A DNA stretch of 12,362 bases from JAUWQU01 sp964605095 (GTDB lineage: Bacteria > Planctomycetota > Phycisphaerae > SM23-33). Positions 6,786 to 12,362 of this stretch are shown in pieces. A program made the position numbers and the translations under genes. Where the stretch lies: assembly GCA_964605095.1 (NCBI GenBank), contig CAZSBS010000148.1, positions 1-12,362 on the forward strand. Reading direction: 5' to 3'. Numbering within the stretch: the first letter of the stretch is position 1; each line of letters begins with the position of its first letter. Below the pieces are notes generated by a model. That model was not told the DNA's origin. It was given only the letters and a program-made list of their open reading frames with translations, and ran no database searches.

Positions 6786-8684
6786 GTGTGCTCGCTTGAA
6801 GAACCATCGCCCGATGCGCAGTTGGCAGCGCCGCCGCCCGTCACGGAGGCCCGGCTGCTCTCGGCGATGGACGAGGTCTTCGGGTTCCGGCAGTTTAGGC
6901 CCAACCAGCGTGAGATCATCTCGGCCGTCCTGGCCGGGCGGGATGTGTTCGCCGTCATGCCCACCGGTGGGGGCAAGAGCCTGTGCTACCAGTTGCCCGC
7001 CCACGTGATGGAGGGCACCTGCCTGGTCGTCAGTCCGCTGATCTCGCTGATGAAGGACCAGGTCGACGCCGCGGTCGCCAACGGGCTGCGTGCGGAGTTC
7101 CTCAACAGTTCCCTCGCGGGCGCAGACCGCACGCGCGTTACGGGTCGCCTTTCGGCCGGGGAGTTGGACCTGCTGTACCTGGCGCCCGAGAGGCTGGTTA
7201 TGCAGCGGTTCCTGCCGCTGCTGAAGGCTGCCCGCCTGTCGCTGATCGCCGTCGACGAGGCCCATTGCATCAGCGAGTGGGGGCACGATTTCCGCAAGGA
7301 CTACCTCAGCCTGGACCGGCTGGTGCCGGAGTTTCCCCATGTCCCGGTGGCGGCATTCACGGCGACCGCGACGCATCGCGTGGAGCAGGACATCATCGAC
7401 AAGCTCCGCCTGCGCAACCCCTTCAGGGTGCGGGCGTCGTTCGATCGGCCGAACCTGTTTTACCAGGTGATCCCCAAGGACGACGTGGAGGCTCAGGTGC
7501 TGAAGTTCATCCGCGGGCGCCCTGGCGACTCGGGCATCGTCTACCGCACGACACGCAAGGACGTCGAATCGACCGCGGCGTTCCTCCAGGACCACAAGAT
7601 CAAGGCCGTGGCCTACCACGCCGGGCTCGACCAGGAGGTCCGCAAGCTGCACCAGGAGATGTTCAACCGCGACGAGGTCAATGTCGTCGTGGCCACCATC
7701 GCCTTCGGGATGGGCATCGACAAGTCGAACATCCGCTACGTGGTCCACGGCGACCTGCCCAAGAACATCGAGGGCTACTACCAGGAGACCGGGCGAAGCG
7801 GACGCGACGGCGAGCCGGCCGAGTGCGTGCTGTTCTTCAGCTATGGCGACGTGCAGAAGCTCCGCTACTTCGTCAAGCAGGTGGAAGACCCGCGGCAGCG
7901 GGGAATCCAGGAGCAGAAGCTCAAACAGATGGCCGACTTCGGCAGTTCGTTCCACTGCCGCCGGCGGCAGATTCTGCGGTACTTCGGCGAGAAGTACCCA
8001 TCCGGCAACTGCGGCGCGTGCGACATCTGCGCGCCCGGCGCCCGGAGGATCGACGCCACGCGCGAGGCCCAGATCGTCATGTCGGCCATCGCGCGGACGC
8101 AAGAACGGTCAGACGCGCGGCACGTGATCGACATCGTCACCGGCAATGCCAGCGACAAGGTCCGCGCAATGGGGCACGACCAGCTCAAGACCTTCGGCAT
8201 CGGCAAGGACCACGATGAGCGGGACTGGGCGCAGACCGTCGCCGACCTGCTCGAGCGGGAGTGCCTGCTCAAGGCCGGTGGTGGTGGTGACGGCGGCGCG
8301 CCGCTGACGCTGACGGACAAGGGCAAGGACGTTCTGTTCGGGCGGCGCGGGTTCACGTTCATCCGCACGCCCCCGCTGGCGCGGCAAACCGCGGGCAGCA
8401 AGGCAGAGATGTTGCGGGCCGAGGTTCAGGACGAAGACCTGTTCGAGCTGTTGCGCTCTCTCCGCAAACAACTGGCCAAGGACCGTGGCGTGCCGCCTTA
8501 CGTGGTCTTCTCGGATCGCACGCTGCGGGAACTGGCCCGCGTCAAACCCGTCACGCTCGGCCAGATGCGCGAGGTCACCGGGGTCGGCACGGTGAAGCTC
8601 CACGAGTACGGCCTCGACTTCATAAGCCAGATCGGCCGGTACCTCGACGACCCTGCCCGCGGTCGGCCGAAGCGGCGCGAATAA
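6786..8684 (+). CDS. recQ: ATP-dependent DNA helicase RecQ
   Basis: A 3'-5' superfamily 2 helicase acting in recombination repair and at stalled forks. Seen: FGFRQFRPNQREII, Walker A MPTGGGKS with Lys64, the DEAH box in VDEAHCISEWGHDFR (Asp157-His160), TATAT, the C-terminal RecA-lobe motifs ATIAFGMGIDKSNIR and YYQETGRSGRDGEP, the zinc-binding RQC cysteines Cys391, Cys409, Cys412 and Cys415, and a C-terminal HRDC domain at about residues 550-620. A short glycine-rich insert lies in the RQC winged-helix region. The domain set equals that of E. coli RecQ (about 610 residues). The start is uncertain: GTG at 6786 gives 632 residues; ATG codons at 6738 and 6750 give 648 and 644; none has a proper ribosome binding site. 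It is convergent with the large minus-strand gene, with 99 nt between the two stops. Confidence 0.95.
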   Translation: MCSLEEPSPDAQLAAPPPVTEARLLSAMDEVFGFRQFRPNQREIISAVLAGRDVFAVMPTGGGKSLCYQLPAHVMEGTCLVVSPLISLMKDQVDAAVANGLRAEFLNSSLAGADRTRVTGRLSAGELDLLYLAPERLVMQRFLPLLKAARLSLIAVDEAHCISEWGHDFRKDYLSLDRLVPEFPHVPVAAFTATATHRVEQDIIDKLRLRNPFRVRASFDRPNLFYQVIPKDDVEAQVLKFIRGRPGDSGIVYRTTRKDVESTAAFLQDHKIKAVAYHAGLDQEVRKLHQEMFNRDEVNVVVATIAFGMGIDKSNIRYVVHGDLPKNIEGYYQETGRSGRDGEPAECVLFFSYGDVQKLRYFVKQVEDPRQRGIQEQKLKQMADFGSSFHCRRRQILRYFGEKYPSGNCGACDICAPGARRIDATREAQIVMSAIARTQERSDARHVIDIVTGNASDKVRAMGHDQLKTFGIGKDHDERDWAQTVADLLERECLLKAGGGGDGGAPLTLTDKGKDVLFGRRGFTFIRTPPLARQTAGSKAEMLRAEVQDEDLFELLRSLRKQLAKDRGVPPYVVFSDRTLRELARVKPVTLGQMREVTGVGTVKLHEYGLDFISQIGRYLDDPARGRPKRRE

Positions 8685-8685
8685 C

Positions 8686-8742
8686 CCCGGTCCACCCCTG
8701 GTCGTCGGCAAGGATGAATACGATATTGGGCTTCGTCGCGGC
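8686..8742 (-). pseudogene. Fossil of a sulfatase N-terminus (arylsulfatase family)
   Basis: The minus strand encodes ATKPNIVFILADDQGWTG, the typical start of a mature bacterial sulfatase: [RK]PNIVFILADDQGW includes the two adjacent aspartates that bind the active-site metal. The preceding Ala codons resemble the end of a signal peptide (AA followed by TKPN). Two codons upstream of the Thr-containing stretch there is an in-frame TAG (8743-8745), and downstream the frame runs into the antisense of the recQ 3' end with no further sulfatase similarity. So only about 18 codons survive, cut at both sides. An 18-residue match to such a conserved motif is very unlikely by chance. It is in the same orientation as, and directly downstream of, the HzsA/FGE-like gene, where a sulfatase gene would be at home. 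No function is expected now. Confidence 0.72.
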
Positions 8743-8765
8743 CTATCGTCCGGTAGTTTGTGGGC

Positions 8766-8784
8766 AGTGCGCCAACGGCGCATT
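8766..8784. terminator. Hairpin between convergent recQ and HzsA-like gene
   Basis: TGCGCC-AAC-GGCGCA is a perfect 6-bp stem with a 3-nt loop (8768-8782), extendable by one GU and one AU pair when read on the plus strand. It begins immediately after the stop codon of the minus-strand gene and lies about 80 nt after the recQ stop. There is no clear T tract on either side, so a canonical intrinsic terminator is not proven; it may serve both convergent genes or protect the 3' end of the minus-strand message. Confidence 0.4.
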
Positions 8785-11700
8785 TACTCGATGATCACGC
8801 GGAACCCGACGTTGAAGACCTTCTGGTACGACTCGTAGCGGAACCGGACTGATGCTCCGGCGGTCTTTGGACGATCGAACCATGAGCCGCCGCGAGCGGC
8901 CTTCGCTTGGGAAACATCGGCGTTGTTGCGTCCGTCGTCGGCCTTGTAGGGGTAGGGGCGGTAGCTCGACCGCGTCCATTCGTTAGCATTGCCGATTATG
9001 TCCTTCAGGCCCCAGGCGTTAGGCTGGCACTGGTCGACGTAGTCCACTACAAACCAGTTGTCCTTGAACCGGTCGTCCCGCAGAGGGAAGAGGTAATCCT
9101 TGGGATATGGCCGGCGCTGGTGGATCTTGCTCCCGCCGTCCCAAGAGACGTACAGGTTCCGCCGGTCGGAGTCGGCGAGGTTGGCGAACTTGCTGAAGTC
9201 CGTGTCGGCGTCGCCGTAGTAGAACTGGGTTGTCGTGCCGGCGCGGGCGGCCCATTCCCACTGGGCCTCGGTCGGCAGCGTCACGCGCCGGTGAGTCTTT
9301 TCCGACAGCCACTTGCAGAACCGCATCGCCTCCTGCCAGGAAATCCGCGCCACCGGCTGGTTGTCGTGGTTGGCAATGTAGCCTGGCACGGCGTGGTCCT
9401 TGCCGGTCTCGTCGATGTATCTGGTGTCGTGTTCGGGGTCGTGCTGGGCATACTGCTTGTTGGTGACCTCGCAGACGCCCATCCAGAAAGGCTTGTCGAT
9501 CTTCACGACCGCGCGCGGGGCCTCGTCCGGGAATCCGTCCTGGGAGCCCATAACGAACTGTCCCGCGGGGATGCGGACGAACTTCATCGTCAGGCCGTCG
9601 CCAAGGGGCAACTCCATCGTGGCGCCGTCGCCTTGCATGGCCTTGGCCTTTGCGGCATCGAAGGGGAACTCTGGGCTTGTCAGCCCGTCTGGAACCGGCT
9701 TGGCCGGGCTACGGGGCATTACGGGCTTTGCCGGCGGCTTCTGGTTCAGCATCGCGACGAACTGGCGGTATTCCTCTTCAGGGTTGTCGGTCAGGCCGGC
9801 GTAGAGTTTAGCCAGCTCGAGCCGGCGTTTCTCATACTTCTGGTTGTTCCACATCCCTCGGTGCGGGGCGTTCAGATCGATCCACGTGTAGAGGCGGCTC
9901 CAGGCCTCGGCGTCGAGTTTGACGCCGTGGTGGCCCTTCTGTAGCATCTGGATTAGCGGACTGATCGACGCGTGGTATTCCATGGGGGGGAGTATGTCCA
10001 GATCGCTTTCCGGGCCCGGCCTGCACACGAAGGCCACCAGGTTCAGATACGAACGGTCGGCCTGCCAATTGCTCGGATTGCCCTTCTCGAAGGACGGCCG
10101 GTCGGCGCTTTGTTTGGCGTCGTTGTGGCAGCCCACGCAGTACTTGTTGAGCATCGGCTGGACCTCCGTGGGGTATCCGAACGGCCGGACCGGGCCGTAC
10201 CACGGTGTGATCTGCCTCGGGGCTGCCCGCCCTGTACCCGAAGGGGCCGCGTAGGTCTTGCTGAGGTCCTCGTGGCAGCCGTTGCACGAGAGCACCTCGC
10301 CGGGCATGCCGGTCATCCAACTCCGCATAAGTGCAAGGGATGCGCCATTCTCATCCAGTGGCTGGATTGCCAGCGGAGTGTACGGCGGGGCCTCGAAGCA
10401 GAACGAGCCGTCCTTCTCCACTGGCACGGTGCCGATGATTCGCTTGATGTCCCAGCTTGACTCCAGCCCGACCGACTCGTGCCCGCCGCTGTGCATATAG
10501 CCGTAGTGGTATGACAGGACGCGGATGCTCTTGACCGTGCCGCGCGGCACGTCCTTGAGCCCTCGCCCGCCGTAGACGTCCGAGCAGTAGACGGTCGTGG
10601 GCCTGCCTGGGATGACACGCTCGGAGAGAACCGGCGGGGCCTTGCGGGGCACCAGAGGGATCGGCTCGAAGATGCTGTATTTCGGGTCGGAGTAGATGAC
10701 CGTCATGTTGTCGAAAATGTCGACCAGGCAAAGGTTCCACTTGCCACCGGGGCCGAAGCCCGTCATCGATACCAGGAAGTACTTCTCCGACAATGGCCAG
10801 GGCGTGCCGAATGTGTACTTCTGCCCGCCGCCCTGATTGTCGTAGACGTTGCCCACAACGTCGCGCCCCCAGCCGGGAATCTCCTGAACGCAGCCGGTCT
10901 TCTCGGCCGGTAATACCTGCGGGTGAATGTTGACTTCAGTATTATCGCGCCCCCAGGCCTTGTCCGTGGGCTTGTATCTCAGCGGGTACTTGCGGGCCAA
11001 CTCGGGATCCAGCAAGATCAGTCGGCCAGTCTCGCTCTTTGCGTGATGGCCGCTTGCGATGCCCACGATCTTCGAGGGATGGTCCGGGATGGGGCGAGGC
11101 CAGACGAAGGCGGTCGGGAAGTACGACCCGCTGCCCCAGTGCTCAACCTGGCCGCTCCCGTCAGGGTTCATCTGGAAGAGGTACCGAGAATAGTAATGCG
11201 GCGTGTCGGTGTACTCCCATCGCAGGTACAGAACGCGTCCGCTGTTAAGCACACGGGGGTGCCAATCGCTGTCCTGCTCGAACGTCAACTGCCGGACCGA
11301 CTTGTTGCGGGTGTTGACTCGGTAGATGTTCGTCATTGGCTCGCTGCCGTTCACGCACGGCAGCCCCTGCATGCCGGCGGTCGAGCAGGCTACGATATTG
11401 CCTTCGTCCGGCAGATAGCAGGCGTCGAACCATTGCACGTCCGGCTGATTGGAAGGGGTCAACTCCCGCAGGTTTTTTCCATTGGTGTCGACTTCCAGCA
11501 CCGCCCAGGCCCCATTGGCGCCCACGCCGGAGAACATGATCCGTTTACCGTCGTAATGCAGGTTCATGTGTTTCATAACCGACGTGCCCGGGTGTCGGTA
11601 GACAGTGCGGACCTTGACCTCGCCACGCAGGTTGGACAACTCGGAAATCTCGTTGTCCCAGCCATTTCTCCTGATGGTCGTCGAGGTATAGGCGTTGAGC

Positions 11701-12047
11701 GAGCGGTTGGCCTCGCCGTTCCGGCGGATGACCAGCAGCTTGTCGAAGTCCAGCAGCGGATTGGCCAGCGAGGCCTGGCGGATGAGTTCATCGAGGTCCT
11801 TCGTGGCCTGGGAGTTGTCGGCCTTGGCTTTGAGCTTGGCCTCAATGTCCGCCAGCCGCTTCAGCAGCGCCGGGCCTGCCTGGTACTTCTGGCCGTAGGT
11901 CCGGTTGAGGTCCTCGATCATCCTTCGGGCCGACGCGGCCGTGTTGATCGGCACGTCGCCGTTGTTGACCGCCAGGGCGACAGAGGCCGAGGCCGTCACG
12001 GCAACCAGAGCAAGGCAGCAGCAGAGCTTCTTCAATGCATTTGTCAT
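8784..12047 (-). CDS. Secreted HzsA-related diheme protein fused to a C-terminal FGE/SUMF1-like domain
   Basis: Predicted exported protein of 1,087 residues. In order: a signal peptide (MTNALKK, a hydrophobic core with three adjacent cysteines, cleavage likely after ALA near residue 26); a helical segment at about 30-95 ending in LANPLLDFDKLLVIRR; a beta-propeller-like region at about 140-480 with TolB/WD-type strands; a segment at about 505-590 (GTVKSIRVLSY, IIGTVPVEKDGSFCFEAP, TPLAIQPLDENGASL) like the HzsA middle domain of planctomycete proteins; heme c sites CNGCH (588-592) and CVGCH (637-641); a conserved segment GHHGVKL...LYTWIDLNAPHRGMW; a proline-rich linker; and an FGE-sulfatase/SUMF1 domain at about 815-1087 (LPTEAQWEWAARAG, IGNANEWTRSSYRP, ARGGSW). 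The positions of the two FGE catalytic cysteines are Asp1058 and Ala1063, so formylglycine formation by the known mechanism is not expected. Likely an extracytoplasmic electron-transfer or binding protein; its substrate is unknown. Start 12047 fits the signal peptide. Confidence 0.9.
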   Translation of the reverse strand: MTNALKKLCCCLALVAVTASASVALAVNNGDVPINTAASARRMIEDLNRTYGQKYQAGPALLKRLADIEAKLKAKADNSQATKDLDELIRQASLANPLLDFDKLLVIRRNGEANRSLNAYTSTTIRRNGWDNEISELSNLRGEVKVRTVYRHPGTSVMKHMNLHYDGKRIMFSGVGANGAWAVLEVDTNGKNLRELTPSNQPDVQWFDACYLPDEGNIVACSTAGMQGLPCVNGSEPMTNIYRVNTRNKSVRQLTFEQDSDWHPRVLNSGRVLYLRWEYTDTPHYYSRYLFQMNPDGSGQVEHWGSGSYFPTAFVWPRPIPDHPSKIVGIASGHHAKSETGRLILLDPELARKYPLRYKPTDKAWGRDNTEVNIHPQVLPAEKTGCVQEIPGWGRDVVGNVYDNQGGGQKYTFGTPWPLSEKYFLVSMTGFGPGGKWNLCLVDIFDNMTVIYSDPKYSIFEPIPLVPRKAPPVLSERVIPGRPTTVYCSDVYGGRGLKDVPRGTVKSIRVLSYHYGYMHSGGHESVGLESSWDIKRIIGTVPVEKDGSFCFEAPPYTPLAIQPLDENGASLALMRSWMTGMPGEVLSCNGCHEDLSKTYAAPSGTGRAAPRQITPWYGPVRPFGYPTEVQPMLNKYCVGCHNDAKQSADRPSFEKGNPSNWQADRSYLNLVAFVCRPGPESDLDILPPMEYHASISPLIQMLQKGHHGVKLDAEAWSRLYTWIDLNAPHRGMWNNQKYEKRRLELAKLYAGLTDNPEEEYRQFVAMLNQKPPAKPVMPRSPAKPVPDGLTSPEFPFDAAKAKAMQGDGATMELPLGDGLTMKFVRIPAGQFVMGSQDGFPDEAPRAVVKIDKPFWMGVCEVTNKQYAQHDPEHDTRYIDETGKDHAVPGYIANHDNQPVARISWQEAMRFCKWLSEKTHRRVTLPTEAQWEWAARAGTTTQFYYGDADTDFSKFANLADSDRRNLYVSWDGGSKIHQRRPYPKDYLFPLRDDRFKDNWFVVDYVDQCQPNAWGLKDIIGNANEWTRSSYRPYPYKADDGRNNADVSQAKAARGGSWFDRPKTAGASVRFRYESYQKVFNVGFRVIIE

Positions 12048-12057
12048 CACGGGAATA

Positions 12058-12062
12058 TCCTT
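12058..12062 (-). promoter_or_regulatory. Ribosome binding site of the HzsA/FGE-like gene
   Basis: AAGGA on the minus strand lies 10 nt before the ATG at 12047 and 7 nt before an adjoining in-frame GTG at 12050. Either start gives an intact signal peptide. A GTG at 12077 would add ten residues before it and has no such motif. Confidence 0.5.
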
Positions 12063-12111
12063 TATCTGCTGTTCCACAGCCGCCGCAAAAACTGCCTGGA
12101 GGCGGCAGGGG

Positions 12112-12138
12112 CATATAACTTCCTCAATAAATGTCGAA
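12112..12138 (-). promoter_or_regulatory. Weak candidate promoter of the HzsA/FGE-like gene
   Basis: On the minus strand TTCGAC (12133-12138) and TATATG (12112-12117) are separated by 15 nt, shorter than the preferred 17. It would place the start of transcription near 12105 and give a leader of about 58 nt. That leader contains an inverted repeat GCCGCC/GGCGGC (arms 12101-12106 and 12079-12084) that could fold just ahead of the ribosome binding site. Confidence 0.22.
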
Positions 12139-12173
12139 CCCCGATTGTTGCCGCTGGTTTCGTGGGTCCGGCA

Positions 12174-12257
12174 TTATTTAGCCCTTGCGGCGAGGATTTC
12201 GCGGCCGGCGCCGCTATGGTGGTCCATCGACTTCCGTGCCGTGAAGTTCGGGTAGTT
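12174..12257 (-). other. Coding-like in-frame extension beyond a TGA codon
   Basis: Directly after the TGA at 12258-12260 the same frame continues for 27 codons (beginning NYPNFTARKSMDHHS and ending GREILAARAK) to a TAA at 12174-12176. About three quarters of the third positions are G or C, as in genuine genes here, and the peptide looks protein-like. It may be the C-terminal part of the upstream gene, lost by a nonsense mutation or read through (for example as selenocysteine), or it may be chance. Confidence 0.4.
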
Positions 12258-12362
12258 TCAGCAGTCGAAGAGGGGCACGTTCTTCCAGACCCGCGCATCC
12301 CTGGCACCCAGGCTGGTGGCCGCAGAGAGCCAGTTGGGCATATGCAAGCGGCGGACCGAGCA
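12258..12362 (-). CDS. C-terminal end of an unrecognised protein, cut by the window edge
   Basis: The minus strand is open from the right edge for 34 codons to a TGA and ends RVWKNVPLFDC. Codon use is GC-rich at third positions like the other genes and the peptide (HMPNWLSAATSLGARDARVW) is protein-like, without membrane segment or signal. The family was not recognised. The gene runs in the same direction as the HzsA/FGE-like gene, whose start lies 210 nt downstream of this TGA, so the two may or may not share a transcript. The true end could be the TAA at 12174 if the TGA is read through or is an error. Confidence 0.5.
   Translation of the reverse strand, partial: CSVRRLHMPNWLSAATSLGARDARVWKNVPLFDC

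Noticed and set aside
6753..8102. 449-codon minus-strand frame opposite recQ, and similar shadows at 909-2237 and 8907-9944
   Set aside because: Each lies within a clearly identified gene and shows no motif or ribosome binding site of its own.
8277..8297. GGT-rich low-complexity run as a possible repeat element
   Set aside because: It is inside recQ in frame and encodes a short glycine linker in the RQC region, which is unremarkable in a GC-rich genome.
8109..8783. 224-codon minus-strand frame that starts in the hairpin after the HzsA/FGE-like gene
   Set aside because: It runs in a different frame from the sulfatase fossil and is antisense to recQ. Its ATG lies inside the hairpin and the peptide is not protein-like.
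12062..12307. 81-codon minus-strand frame upstream of the HzsA/FGE-like gene
   Set aside because: It is in a different frame from the edge gene and overlaps it. Composition is Arg/Ser/Thr/Pro-rich and there is no ribosome binding site.

Overview
The window is a GC-rich bacterial chromosome segment with six full protein genes, one gene cut by the right edge, and one gene fossil. Three things point to Planctomycetota, possibly a Phycisphaerae-like lineage: a secreted diheme protein related to hydrazine synthase alpha subunit (HzsA) fused to a formylglycine-generating-enzyme-like (SUMF1/FGE) domain, a remnant of a secreted sulfatase, and a bacterial histidine gene next to a variant type IV pilus/type II secretion ATPase. 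This assignment is inference; Lentisphaerota, Kiritimatiellota or Verrucomicrobiota cannot be excluded from sequence alone. No tRNA, rRNA, CRISPR array, transposase or phage gene was seen.

Layout. On the minus strand at the left, hisF (imidazole glycerol phosphate synthase cyclase subunit) is read first and is followed 63 nt later by a membrane-anchored PilB/GspE-type protein whose nucleotide-binding motifs are degraded. hisF diverges from a plus-strand arabinose operon, araB-araD-araA, that encodes the full route from L-arabinose to D-xylulose 5-phosphate. The 204-nt divergent region holds a good hisF promoter, five tandem copies of a 7-nt repeat, and an imperfect palindrome over a candidate araB promoter. 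No arabinose transporter or regulator lies in the window. After araA comes recQ, a DNA-repair helicase probably read from its own promoter.

The right third carries a 1,087-residue exported protein on the minus strand, convergent with recQ. It has a signal peptide, a beta-propeller-like region, an HzsA-like middle domain, two CXXCH heme sites and a C-terminal FGE-fold domain that lacks both catalytic cysteines. In the 99 nt between its stop and the recQ stop there is a hairpin and then an 18-codon fossil of a sulfatase N-terminus, so a sulfatase gene probably once followed this gene. At the right edge a minus-strand gene of unknown function ends at a TGA, but the same frame stays coding-like for 27 more codons until a TAA.

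The most interesting observations are the ATPase-dead pilus-motor homologue, the heme/HzsA/pseudo-FGE fusion, the sulfatase fossil and the in-frame TGA. The arabinose genes and recQ look ordinary.
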